A stretch of DNA of 64,000 bases from Anadara kagoshimensis (GCA_021292105.1 CM037870.1:41697076-41761075), one strand, 5' to 3'. Positions 36,101 to 51,100 are shown, numbered from the stretch's first letter. Program-made: numbers and translations. Notes: a model not told the origin generated them from the letters alone.

Positions 36101-39100
36101 AAGAATGAATTATTTTTATTTCAGATAAAATTTCAAACTCCTGTGGCAGGATAGCAGTCATACCCCCCTCCCTCCCCCCAACAGAGCTGATCATCCACTT
36201 GTTACAATATGCTATACATTTATCAAACTATTTTGGATACTGATATTGTATTGAAATAACAACATAGTATTGCTAAAACAAAAGACTCACTGATGCTGTT
36301 TTGATTTGAAACAGAGCCTGAGTTTTGATAACACTGGCTGACAGCAGAAGCTAAACATTTGATGATTTGAGTCAACTTAAATTTAAATTTACTTAAGTAT
36401 ACAGCAATTACAAGTTCCATCAGGACTGTTGCAGGCCATTTTGAAATTTGGCTTCTTGTGGTTTCTGTTTAAAATTAAAACCAGTTGATTATAGCACTAT
36501 CATCACCTAGACATTTTTCTGTAGTTTTTACTGCCTGTACTGCACAAACCTATGACATCATCAATGACATCATCACATTCTGTCTTCTGTGTACAAAAAT
36601 GATGACATCATCATTACATCATAGATACTGTACCAAAAGAACACTTTGTACAACAAAATGACCTGGTGACCTATTGAGGAGATTATGATGTATTTTTAGA
36701 AATAAATTATTTCAAAACAAATTTTGCTGAATTTTAAATCTATTCATCAAAAGGTTTCAGTTTATATTTTTAAAACATATGCTACAAACTTAAATAAAAT
36801 TATATTGTATTCATGCAAAAACATTTTTTTCTTTCTTCCTTTTTTCTCTCTTTTCTTTATTTTTTTGAAAAATTAAATTTTATAAAAATAATTATCATAC
36901 TCTTGAAAATATCACTGTCAAATGGTTATTAATAATTTTTTTGGTTGTTTTCAATTTAGCTTTTGCTTTTTGTTCACCAATTTCCCTCCCAGCTGGTTTT
37001 AGAAAGGGAGTGGCTGATTGTTGGACAGGATATCATTGGATATAGAGGATCTTGCATGAGTGTTTATGTAATATTGAATTTATTAAACGAGTTGAATAAT
37101 TTTTTATGCAACGAGCCTTGGCGAGTTGCATAAAACTTTATTCAACGAGTTTAATAAATTCAATATTGCATAAACACGAATGCAAGATTCTATTTATTAT
37201 ATAATCCCATTAAAACGGGTTTTTCGTAGATTTAAAACTTGTCTTCTCATTATAAGAAAACAGCTGATTGACCGAAACACAACAAGTTCACGTAACTGTG
37301 TACATGCGCCAAAAGTAATCCTGCTGAAATATTATAAGTAAACAATAGCCTGTCCGCAGGATACAAAAAACAAAACAAACATTTTCAATTTAAATACAAT
37401 GTATCCTCTTTTTAGAAGAAAAGTACAAAAGTATCAGCTTAAATTAGAATCAACAAACAGTGTCAAATGAAACAAACCATCTGTGAACTAGGTCAATCGT
37501 GTGACGTCACTCTGGAATGACTTGTATGCTTTTATGACGTCACACTCATTCAATACGATTTTTATTGTATGACCGTATTACATGGATTATTGAGTAGATT
37601 ATATAATAAACATGTATAGAATTCATTCAACTTTTTCATTCTGGTTAAAATAAAAAAGGAAGATAAAAAAATCTAATTTTTCACTTCATGATATTTACAA
37701 ATGACTTGTCTATGATGGTAGGACAATGATTGATGTTTTAGTGAGTTATTTGTACCTATATACTTCAATAGAATCATTAAGATTCATGATATTTCTAAAA
37801 TTTCTTTAGGTTCTGTTACATATTTCAGTACATATTCCAAGTCAAAACAGTATAAACAGAATGATATCACTTGACAACTTTGTATCCACTGTCAATATGC
37901 ACATGTTTATGTGTAAAGAGTAAATACAAAGGGGGGATAAAATTCTTGGTTTTTGTTTATTTTTATAGAACATAGAAATTTTCAGCAGAAAAAAAAACCC
38001 ACGTAGTTATACTTAGTTACCTCCAATGCAACTAAGAACCCATGATACAACTATGAAAAAAAAATAAGGCAACACAAATTCCACTGATTATAACATCCTT
38101 ATTCTAGATGGGAACTAAAGATCAAGTGTTGTGTACATGGTTTTTAGTATTTTCTGTAGAATGCAAAACTTGCGGGAAGGTTGGACTTAATAGGTGTTGA
38201 CCATGAAAGCAGATCTCGTAAATCCCTCTGTTACTGCAATAATTACATTTTCTAGCAGTTATCCAGTCAGTTGCTCTTCTATCCAGAAATGTTTATAATG
38301 AAGACTGTTTGTTGGTGATATTTGGATTGTATTTCAATATATATGTAATGTATCTTATTTTTTCAATCAAATAGGAACAGTCCTAATCCAAAATTTTATT
38401 GTTCTTCTCAGACACAAAATTAGTAAATCTGAATTTTGTAATCAGACCAGTCTGTCCATCCAAAAACAAATAATTTGTTTGTCATGCAAATCTACCATTA
38501 ATGGTTATAACTGTCAGGTCCAATGTTTCTCTCGATAAATTGATGCCAACTCTGGTAGCTGATTGGACAATGTAGATCCATAGAACAGATCTGTATTTCA
38601 AAGATTGTATTAAAGGTTGCAGTGGTGTGAAGTGTCCAAGATTAAAAGTCCCTAGCCTAATCGAGGTTATCTCCATTTTTATGGAATGACATGGCTAAGT
38701 CTGTCTTTAGCCTAAAGAAATTTTCTGAGTTTCCGTGGCATGAGATGGCTAAGAATAAAAGTCTCTAGTCTATTAGAGGGCATCCCAGTTCCATGGAATG
38801 ACATGATTAAGTCTGTACCTAGCCTGATGGCAGTTACCCTGTTTCCATGGTATGAAGTGACTAAGATTAAAAAATTGGCTCATGGATATGAAGCCAGTCC
38901 ATCAAGCATATCTACCAACGATCAGTTATGAAGCAGCAGCATAGGGTAGACTGACACACTGTGAAATTAAATGTTTTCCCCCAAGGATAGTGTCACTGTA
39001 AGGTTCAAACACAACACTCCAGAACAAATTTATTTTGACTTTCAAATTTTCACCTTCAATCTAAAAAATATATTTCCATATATTTATTTTGTATGTGTAA

Positions 39101-42100
39101 AATCAAAATGGTACATTAAGTATCCTACCATAATGTCATGAAGTACAATGTATGTTTCAGCTAAACTGATCATTTCAAGTTACCAGTATATGTGCAAAGC
39201 ATTATGTTAAGTAGATTCCAGCCAAATGACCAAATGCGGACAATTCACGGGACATAAAGCCTTTTTAATACCATCCAATGAATCAAAGTCTATAGTAAGA
39301 ACACTCTAGTCCTGTAATCCATCATAGATAATCCAGGTTAATAGTACCATTTATTCTGGGAATACTGAGGCAGTTGTGATTAACTCCAGCTAAGTTGGAC
39401 TTGACTGACAAAGTTAACTTATGACAGTCTTAAATTGTGATGCAGGCCGGGGTTATTTATTTCAGGGCATTACTTAGAGAAGGCACATATCTGCCATATT
39501 GTGAGCCCATGAGTCTGTGAATGAGTGTGAAAATTAGTGAGTGAATGGGTGAACACTAAACATTAGTGAGTGTATGAGTATAAACATGAGTGAGTGAGGA
39601 CAATTGAGTTTAAAGATATGAATAAATGGGTGAGTGAATGGGCACGAGTTTTAGGATACAAGTGAATGAGTAAGGTCATGAGTGAGTGAGTAAGGTCATG
39701 AATGAGAACATGAGCAAAAGGTAATGAATGAAGGACATGAGTGAATGGATGAGAGGATATGAAAAGGGGTTTAAGTTAGAGGATATGTGTGAGGGCATGA
39801 GTTAGAGGAAGGGGGGGGGGGGGAAAGAAGAGGAGTAAAATAACAAAAGTGCAAAGGAATGAGAGTCGAGTACACTAAACATGTATCCTGATTCATCCAA
39901 CCTTGATTTGATAGCATTATAAGGATTATACCCAAGTTAATCCTAATAAATTACTAACCCATATTTTTTTCAATTATGTTCTTTTATGAAAAAAGACAAA
40001 TAGTAATTATAAAGTAGATTAAACTTGTAATTTAATAGGGCTTTGTTTTAACCAGATTTTTTAGTTTTAGAATAAAATAATGACTTTGGTGAAATGAGGA
40101 TATAAAGGTTAATCCCTTAATGTGTTTCAGAAAAACTGACTTTGCTAAAACAATATGCCATAAGTCAGCAAGTTTTATAGAGGAGATCTGAATAAACTAG
40201 AACTGTCTCTTGAGACTCAAGGAGACAGTTCTAGTTTATTCAGATCTCCTCTATAAAACTCAAGATCTGAATAAACTAGAACTGTCTCTTGAGACTCAAG
40301 GAGACAGTTCTAGTTTATTCAGATCTCCTCTATAAAACTCAAGATCTGAATAAACTAGAACTGTCTCTTGAGACTCAAGGAGACAGTTCTAGTTTATTCA
40401 GATCCCCTCTATAAAACTTGCTGACTAATGGCATATTGTTTTAGCAAAGTCAGTTTTTCTGAAACACAGAAGATCTTAGTGTGAGGAATTTGTCAGTTCC
40501 CTTTCTGAGTGTCAGTCATTTTCTCTGGTTTCTTCCATCATCCATGAAATGACTGCCTTCATATAAGTGAAAGAATCTTGATGGGCATAAAACACACCAT
40601 TATTCCACCCCATTCATAGTATTAAGGAATACATGTACAGTTAAACCTGTCTATAAAGACCACCTAAGAGAATCAGTAAAAGTGGCCTTTATGGGCAGGT
40701 GGGCTTTATATACAAATTCAAATTATATGAATAAAGAACAATTAGGATACAATTCTACAGGCCTTTATAAGCAGGTGGCTTTTAAGGCAGGTTGGACTGT
40801 ACCAAGTTTGTAGGAATTATTTCCAGGCAAAGCGGAGTATAAGTAAATTATCACCATAACAAACAATTATTGACCTTCCAACAATCAATTTTGCTTAATT
40901 AAAAACTGAAATGAGAATTTACTGCTGTGTCATGTAAATCATTAGGACATAAAAAACAAACATATGAGAGAGAAAATATTTGGATTAAGATATAATTGGT
41001 AATTTTTACGCATGCTGGGCATTGATCATAATACCTCATCATGATTTTAACAATTATTCTATTGTCAACTTCTACCTCTACTTGGTGGTATATCACATGT
41101 AAAGACTTGGCTATATGTATATATTTTACAACATCAAATACATTTCATATTGGGTTGAGCTCTAGGACCTACTGTGTCACATCTAGCCATTATTTCATGG
41201 TTGTTGATAATACATAATAGAGACTTATTATTTAGGTGAGAATAAATCCTTTTTGATTGAATTTTCTTAGATTTAAGTTGTCCCTTATGAAACTTTACAC
41301 ACACTGATTGGGAAAATACTAAGCTTTCATGATAGGCTTGATGGCTGGTTGATTACATGGTGAAATTGTGTTTTTATTCCCTAGACACTTTCAATTATAC
41401 TGAGTCAGTCAATTCTAAAATAGTGGAGGAAACCTAAGTGTGCAGCAAAGCCCATTGACAACTGTTTTGACAAACAAACAGATAGATTGTCTCACACTAC
41501 TTAAGGACCTGTCCCAAATAAGAATCACACCTTAATAGTTAGAGGCACTGTACATCAATTACAGCTTAAGACCCAATTTTCATAAAGAAAGCTTTCCAAC
41601 AGGTTTCAAAAGACTTTCAAACAATCAGGAACTAATCTAGGATCACAAGCTGTTTACCTTTGTAAGAAATTATTTCAGATTCGTGTATCAAAAAGACAAA
41701 ATTCAAAATCAGAGATGTAACTGAAATGGAAGCCATTTCATAAGTATCCCCAACTCTTATGGAAATCCCCAACTATATATATGACCAAAATGCAAATAGC
41801 TAATGGTAAATCTCGTCCACCCATAGATTGTTCCTGTGACATTTCATAAAGATCTGTTGAATAGTTTTTCGAGAAAAGTGACAGGCAAAATGTTGATGGA
41901 AGATTCATGGAGTAAACACTATGGGCCCCCAACTTTAGGGGTGGGGTGGGGTGGGGTGGGGTGTGGGTGAAGAGATAATAAACATGTGTACCAAATCTGA
42001 TCCAGTAGATAAAACATCCAATAGAAAATGTTATAACATAATATGCTGACACTGGCCTACATGTCAACTAGGACCGACCCTGGCCTCCATGTCAACAAGG

Positions 42101-45100
42101 ACTGGCGCTGGCCTTCATATCAGTCACTCTAGACTCCTTCTGCGCTTAACACACTTTCTCGAAATTTTCTATGATATATTAACAACCAGATACATGAAGA
42201 TGCAACTTTTGTTTCTATACATATATAATAAACTGATAAATATATATATACAGGTATATATGTATACTGGCATCAGACCCTAAATATACAGGGTACTGTG
42301 GAATGTATCAGTTCCTGGTGTCCTATCTCTGATAGTCAAATTGGGCCTGCTGATATACCTTTTGATATCCCCTAATGTTTGTGTGGAACAATTATTTCCA
42401 TTGGATATGGAATCATAGCAATTCACATTTTCTTATAAAAAGAATGTTATTTTAGGATTTTGCCAAATAAATGTTTTCCAAAAGCATCCAGCACAAACGT
42501 TTAAGGTATTGATCATGTGGTACAGCAACTGACTCGGGCCATTAGCTAATACTTTTTTCTGCAACATTCCTTCAAAGTCTATTACTTTTGAATAAATTAA
42601 TATTCAAAAATATAAGTTGTGATGAAGTGAAATAATCTAAACTGATAATGATGGGTCTGATGCAAGTAAGTACAAGTCTAATTCAATTTCTATCTAAGTC
42701 ATGCTTTGATCGAGTTACAAGTTAAAGGGTAAATGTGGGTAGGTATCAAGCAAGAACGTCTCCAATATTCTGTAAAGAAAATATCTACATTATCAAGTTG
42801 TCACATGCTGTAATTTATGGTTGTAAACAAGAGAGATAAGCCTGGCAACAACAATTCAGAATTCTCAGCTCAAACCTACATAACCTAGCTAGCTAACTAA
42901 CACGCACACAAAAATTCATTCAGATATATTGCAGTCATACTAATTAATTATCTTCAGCAAAATAGTTGCAGATATATCATGTATACGACTTATCAAGAAA
43001 AAAATTCTAAAAACAGTCTGAATGGATGAATAAGTGAACTACTACGGCCTGAATCACTGCGTCTGTGACAGTGAGTTATGGTTTTTACCCATAGAAAAAA
43101 CAAAAAACTTGAATAATGTTTGGTATTGTATATCTACTTGTCGTAACTAGAAATCTATATGTGCATCTGCGTTTGTCATAAAGTATTTCTGTAGCAAGAA
43201 AAATGTTGACGTATGGGGATTTTATATGGGAAAACGGCGATATTTAGACCAGTGCGCCTAGTTTTTCAAGATGTTAAATCCCCATATCGCCAATGTTTGT
43301 ATATTGTTTGGAAATATTCTACGCTAATCACAGATGCGCATACAGATTTCCTGTTATGACTAGGTACAAGTAAGTGAAAAAATTCAAGCTTTTTTCAAGT
43401 TCAATGGATTTTCTATGGAACTAAAGTGTAATTCATTGTCACAAATACAGTGATTCAGACAGTCTTTGAATATACACAGTACATAAATGGTAAAAAGCAA
43501 TTACTATGGTACTTTAATATTTTTAAAATGTGTATAAAATTAAGGAACTGTAGGGAATAATTTAAACAAAAATGGATAAAAAGGTGAGGTGTAACTTAGA
43601 AAATGAAATAGGCGATTAAAAATTAAAAAATTAATAAGTTAAAAAAAAGATGTTTCAATTATGAAGCAAATGTTTTGGTTAAAGAGATGAAAAAATCTAT
43701 ATAAAAATGTAAAAGAAAAAAATCTGTGCTTTAGTATATAATATTGTGAAATTTAATTTCTGAAATAGTTAAAAAAACGTATTGATCTGAACAGAATGAC
43801 TGTAGTATGATGTTTAGCTTTTTATATTTCTGAATTTTTAAAAACTATATTGTCTTATTTTGAAATTTTAAAACACCAAATCAAATTAAGGTAATATAAG
43901 AGGTAAATAGAATTTACTTTAGAAGATGGTATTTTAGTAGTTTTAACCAAATTTTAAAAGAAAAATTACAAAATTTATCATAAAAAATATTGCAAAAGAA
44001 AATTAACATCATATAACTGCAGAAGGGAACAACAGGAATATTTTAATAATTCCTGTTTATTGTGATTTTTTTTTTTTTTTTTTTTTTTTTTTGAAAATTT
44101 TGAAAAATCAGTCATTTTGTAAAGTATATAATTATATCAAATGTGCCAATCAAATCATCATAATTACTTAAAAACAGTGTTAATAATATCTTTCAAAATG
44201 AAACTTTTTAGGTTTCCATGGCAACACAAACACAAAAGAATAGATTTACTTACTTTTCCTGAGAATTGGAGGGTTCAGTACGACTGAAATTATCACAAAT
44301 ACGTAAGTAATACAAGTCAGCAGAAAAAAGGAAACACATTTAGAAAGAGAAACACAATGATTAACATACAAAATACATAAGCTTAAAGATGACATAGTAC
44401 TCCATATTTATATGTATAGTGTGAATGGTGAGATACAAGTGATCACATAGTAACATGTCAGTGCTCAAACTTACCTTTTGAATGTATTTGATTTTAACCA
44501 GCTAACACTCTCTAGAATTCTGACTATCAGGTTAGTCTAACTCTCCTGATTTACAATTGAACCCGTTTTCAATGAAAACAACCTGATTAGACCTTCGAAA
44601 CTAAATTGAGCCAGTTCACAAACCAACAATTACATTGAACCAGTTCCCAAAATGACAATTACATGGTGCCTGGCCAGTTCCCAAAGTGACAATTACATGG
44701 AGCCTGGCCAATTTCCAAATTTACCATTACATGGAGCCTGGTGAATTCCCAAACCAACCATAGCGTTGAGCTATAGTTCCCAAACCAAAAGATTCAATCT
44801 AACAAATTCTTAAACTGACTGATTAGAACTGGAAGATTCTGGAAACGGCCTGAATTAATACAACCAGCTCCTAAATCTGCTGATTAGACCAGCAAGTTAC
44901 CAAAATTGACAACTCTAAAAATGGCTGATTGGATCCAACAAGTTCCCAAATGGACAATTATTTATTTATCTGAATTTATAAATACTAAATTCTTCATGTA
45001 GGAATGGTCGGTAGTCTGGTAAGTATTCTAACACCATGTCACAGAAATACAATACATTTAGATTTTTATAAACATGAGACATGTCTGAAATGAAAAAAAT

Positions 45101-48100
45101 ATCTAAAACAGACTCCTCATTCAAACATAAACTTAGTAAAACAAATTTAGATTACAAACAGAATGTTGTAACATTAAAAACCTGCAAATAATATAGACAT
45201 ATGTTTGTAGAAACTGAAAGGGTTCATTTGCTTTAGTCATGCTTGATGCTAAAAACCAATGTTCTAATGTGTTTATTAATGCTTAAAAACAATTTATTTC
45301 TAACAAAACAGAATAACAGTATAATAGTGGAAAATGATAACATTCTTTTGGCCTTATAATATCAAATTTTGGAATCACATTAAGATATGGTAATGAATTT
45401 AAAGTCTTGGTATAAACGGAAGCTGGAAGGTCAAAGGTCAGTGACAGGTCAATGAAGATAGCAGGTCATAAGAAAATTACAAGGTCACCAGACTATTGTT
45501 CCAATGGAAGCTGGAAGGTCAAAGGTCAGTGACAGGTCAATGAAGATAGCAGGTCATAAGAAATTTACAAAGTCACCACACTATTGTTCCAATGGAAGTT
45601 GGAAGGTCAAAGGTCAGTGACAGGTCAATGAAGATAGCAGGTCATAAGAAAATTACAAGGTCACCAGACTATTGTTCCAATGGAAGGTGGAAGGTCAAAA
45701 GGCGAATTACAAAGTTTTCAGGTCTTAGTACCAATGGAAAATGACAGGTTGAAAGTGAGAGACAAGGTCATCAGGTTTTCACAGGTATTAATGGAAGGTC
45801 AAAGGTAAAGTAAAAGGCCATAAAATCTTGGTGCCAATAGAAACTGACCAATCAAAAGTGACATAGAGCTTTAGAAAATGAGGGTCAGACCTAAATACAA
45901 CATCAACTCTTATAAAAAACCAAAAACTATTGATAAAAATTGGTAATGGAAATCCATTATTTTATATTTAATGACTTACAGGGTTAAAATGGAAAAAGCA
46001 GTAGGTATCTTAGTGAAAAATATTGATAGACAACTTCAAAGCTTTAAACGTTATTATAGAAACATATTAAATAATTCTGATATAATATCAGTCACTTTAA
46101 ATCATATCTTCAAAATTCCTGACTAATTCCCAGGGGTGATAACGACATCAAGATGATAAAAATTCACTGTATAATCGATATTGAACATGTAACACAGAAA
46201 CACATGCTGTATGTCATACTCAATCTGTTGTTAAAATGGATACAGATTTTTATACAGATTTTTTGTCAAAATACCACAAATATGACCAAAATCTGGACAT
46301 TTCTGCAAATTCAACCAGCACCTCAAACTATTTCTACTAAACCTTTACATAATATAATGACCGACTTAATAAAGACCAAGAAACTTGCATGCTTATATAT
46401 GTAACCTCTGTACAAAGACCACCTTTATAAATTGGGAATTTTCTACTCCTCACACCCTAGATTAAAACCATAATATACCTCCTTAAAACCAAAATCACAT
46501 CAGTAAATTTTCAGCTATTTTTCCATTTACTGGTATTTATTTTTATTATGATTATTAATTTATAATTGTTGTTTTATTTGACGAAACACAATGGAGACCG
46601 CTGCTGTACCAAGTGATACACCTTAACATTTGTGTAGAACAATTACTTCCCTTGAATATGGAATCTTGTCAGTTATTTCCTATTTCAGAAGCTACAGAAC
46701 CTTTTTCCAAAATGTCCAGCACAACTATTAAGGGGTGTTGATCAGATGGTACAGTGAAAAACCCTATTTGATCAATCTTCTGGATTTGAAATTATGTTTT
46801 TACCATCTGTCACTCTTTGTGGATAGCTGAAAAATTCCTGATGGGATGTCATATAAACCAAAACCAAAATACCAACCAGTATATCCTTTACTTTTAATCT
46901 AACACATGCATATTTCGGAAAAATACAAATAATGACACAAACCAAATAAATATAATACATATAAATAAATATGAGATATGTAAAATTAATAAAACACAAG
47001 GTATCAATCTTTCGACCCCTCCATATCTGTGGTGTGGACGAAACATCAAAACACAGGGCTAGTCTATTGAAACATCAAAGGGGTCAAAGGATTAATAGGA
47101 ACAAAAATTAATGTTTACATGCCTGAGCAGATAAAACTCATCCATATGTCTGCAAAGGAAAAGTATAAAAAGAAAAAAGAAATAAATCAATCTAAAACAA
47201 AAACAAAAAAAAAGACATATATAGTAAACTTAATCTGTAGAAAACCTAAAACTACTGTAAAATATATATTTTTCAAAATTAGAAATGAAATAATATGAAG
47301 TACATGTATTATGGTTTTATTTTGGTAAAAAACATTAAATAAAACTTGGCATTTAGACCACAACTGTAACACCACGATTACAATCAAACCCAGAATCTAG
47401 ATCTGGAATTGTCCAACAATGTAGCCATGGTAACACTAACCGAGTTACCAACCATTTTAACCAAAACTCAAACCAGAGACTTGACCCCTGTATCAAAAAC
47501 CATATAACAACTGACCAATCAGAATTAAGAAGGTATGACTTAACAAAGTCATTTTTTTTTATTCTTTTCCTAGATTTCACTCAATGAACAAGATGAAACA
47601 GAATGGTATGTGATTGTTAGTTACCCCAATGTGATAACAATTCCATTTTTTAAAATTGGATATTTAGAGAAAATAAGTTGACTCAAATCTTACACTCTAT
47701 TAGGACTGGTATAAATTCCCAAATAATGCAAATGATACAAAATGTGACACTGTGACTGAAAATACAATTTGAATGAGATCTTACCAGCATAATTTAAATT
47801 TGCTGAATCACACCACAGAACTGTACCCCAACCTCTGTTAATGGTTCTATTACTGTAACAGATTACAGACTTCCATTTGGCCATTGCCTTTCTTCAGAGA
47901 CTTCAAGAGTCAAATCATACTTACTGGGTATATACTCCTTTTGATAACAGTCATGGTTCAAACTCACAGTCTTAATTTAAAGGCCAAATGGAAGCTACAG
48001 TATCAGATTAATCAACTACATGCAATATTGTATGTAGATCACTTTTATTTCGGACAAGATTTATTTTCATATTAAATTTGATTTTGATCGCCAATTCAAA

Positions 48101-51100
48101 TCACACACTAAATTTATTTTTCTAAATTCATCTATTCACAATTAACCTTCAACGACCATTATAATATTGAAATTTTCTTTTCACAAAATTGAAAAGTGAT
48201 CTACGGAATCAAGAGTTCAGAATTTACAATATTTTGACAATATTTTACTTACCTGCATGTAAGAGAAAATAATAATAAAATAATTTCACATCATGCACAA
48301 AAAAATCTTGCCATTAAAATACGAAACTGAGGACTTAAAGTTACCTACCTGGTTTCATCTATATAAACTGTTTCCAACACTGAGACTGCATATTCTATAT
48401 TCTTTTGTAAATCTTGCTTAGATATATCATCTTTCTGTATTCGACGTAATAGGTGCCGTAACCTAAAAACAAATCCACAAAAATTTTACTATTAAAATGT
48501 TGGTTTTTTTTTTTATTTTTTATTTATATTTTTTTTTTTTTTGAAAATTATTTGTTTATATTTTACATCAATTATCAATAAACTACATGTATATGGTAGC
48601 TGACATAATATTTTAAAAGGCAATAAACATACAGACGGGACTAGTATATTCAGTTCTTTAAAGGAAAATGGCATATTTTAAAGAATAGAAATATGAGCAG
48701 GCCTCCTACATAATGCCTTGATTATGGATTATGATTAAGGGAATGTAAAAACAATATTTTAAGTTATTTATTGTTTCTATCCATTTAAAACTGACACCTT
48801 CTCTGAAGGAAACTAATACAACCCCCCACCCCCATGTTGGTTGAGAAATTGATCGCAGATGATGCTAAACATCCGTGTAATGAAGCTTATTCTGACAAAA
48901 CTCTATCAGACACAGCAGCTTGAAAACAACTTTATAAACCTCCAAAACTCTCCCACTTCTGTCTCTCTTTGACTTTTTGCTTCATTGTAAAATATTTGCA
49001 TGGTATGTTTGGGCTGACAAGATTCCAATTAATTGGTCTATTTGACAACAGATTTGATGTTGTTGCAGATTTTTGTTTTTTATTCAATAAAATGAATTAA
49101 TCCCACAATAAAAGTTATGAGACAAAAGGGCATTGGGTGAAAAAACCCTTAATTAGTATAATACAAAATATATGAGACATGTTTCAACTTGATTTTGACA
49201 TACAGCATAATTTAAATGTCTTTATATACAGATGACACTTCATAATCATTACCAAAACATGTGTAAATATGGAATCATTTTAACATCTCAAGTTTCAAAC
49301 AAACAAACAAAATCTTTAACAATTATTCATTCAAAGATGGATCCAGATTTTCCAATAAAAGTCAATTTAGAATTTTAATTGTTAAACACTCCACACAATC
49401 TAATTCAATTTTCAGTTTCACAAGCATGTCCATAAAGACTACATGTACAAATACTAATATCAGATTACTTAATTAAATAATTCAATTAGTATTAATTGGG
49501 TAAAGTTAAGGATTTTAAAATATCCATAAATAAGGCATCTTATTACATTGTACATGTGTATTTTCAAATTCCAGCATTGACTGTTTAATCCTTCCCACTA
49601 TTGACTCCCACATCCTACTACTCTTTAAGATTGATGATAATTGTAAAATTATCTTTATGTCTTTTAAGACAAATTTGTTATACCAGTAATTATGCTATTC
49701 TATTACCATAGCTAACATGATCATACAACAAAAACACCACTGGAGTTGAGTTTTATCCTCCAGGCAAGATTCTTTCACTTATATTTAGGAAGTCAGTTTA
49801 GGGATGATAGAGTGACCTGGAGTGCCATGATAAAACCGATGGTATGACTAAGATTTTATCCATGTGTGTTTCCTAACTACCGGTAGGTGGTAAGAAGAGG
49901 CACTGTAGACCATAAACACACTCCTTTGACACCTATGCCACCAAGGCAACATTTTGCCAATTGATAGGAAAAAATATATTTATACAAGGTTTGTAAGTAG
50001 CCAAGGTGCCCACAAAGATACAAGTTTATCATATATCTATCAAAACCCATCTCCACTTTTACATAGTTAACTGTCCATTAAACATCAATCAATGCCTATA
50101 TTTAACTGAAGCAATATTCAATATCAATAATGAAGTCATAATAATGCTTAGTATCAAAAATGATCTCAAAATATAGGAAAAACATGGTCTGGAAGATGTA
50201 CTAAAATACATGAAACTGATGTAATATTTAATATCAATAATGAACAGTCATAACATTGATTAATATCAAATTGATTTAAAAAAATAAACAAAAAAAGTCT
50301 GGAAGATATACATAAATTTATTTTTCTGTCTGGAACATGGAGGGCACAACAGACAGATAAAATAATCAAGACATGCATTCACTAACAAACATGTCCTGTT
50401 TTACATTGATTGGAAGAATTTAATAACAATAATTAAGTTTAACTCAATTGTAATTATCTGAACTTGTCTCCATCTTTATTATTTAAGTATTGTTAAAAAA
50501 GTTGTCAGAACAGCATAACTCACTGCACTTCTAAACAATCCCCACCTCAAAACATGGTACAAATGTTGAGGCCCACACAGGGAGTTTCTTATGCATTTTA
50601 TATAGAGAAGTTTAACTTTTGAAATCTTTGCCTTCCTGTCAGCTTGTTGTTTGCAGTTGAACAAAAAAGTTACTAAGTCTAAGATAATATCGTCAGCAAA
50701 GCCCAGTGAGTGGACTCTGATGCACTTTAATTGGTATTTGTCACATGATTTACATTTATTCCAAGTTTGATCAAAATCCAACAATAGACATGGAAAACAT
50801 GGAGATGACACAATGTTGGGACTAAAGGATGGATGGCAAGATCAAAAGTTTTTTCTATATAACCTTCTAAACTTTGTTTGCTTGGGGGGGGTGGTGGGGG
50901 GGGTGAGGGGGGGGGGGGTTATAATGTATACCTTATTGAGCAAACATGTGAAGCTTCAGGTGTATCTATTGCAGGAAGTTTTTCTGTTCCGAGATCGACA
51001 TCTGCGTAAGAATCACTCTCAGTACTAACTACACTTGAAGTTCTACTACTTGTCGTTGATGTGACTTTTGATTTGGAATTTGCCCTCTTTAATACTGTTA

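Larger units (their letters stand above)
32243..44253 (-). other. PDE1 large intron, 3' part: repeats and MITEs
   Basis: The largest intron (32,243-48,348 if the 30-nt microexon is skipped). This part carries (GA)n at 33,106-33,144, a SINE at 33,940-34,270, TGACATCA repeats at about 36,552-36,625, the hairpin at 37,049-37,188, degenerate 70-bp tandem units at about 38,610-38,870, GAGTGAATGAG-type simple repeats at 39,500-39,800 and several MITEs listed separately. No other gene recognised on either strand. Confidence 0.6.
44284..48348 (-). other. PDE1 large intron, 5' part
   Basis: Holds degenerate units of about 41 bp at 44,580-44,960 (CCAGTTCCCAAA...GACAATTACATGG), the 88-bp AGGTCA array, a MITE at 46,604-46,754, and otherwise AT-rich sequence without coding potential. 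Confidence 0.6.
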
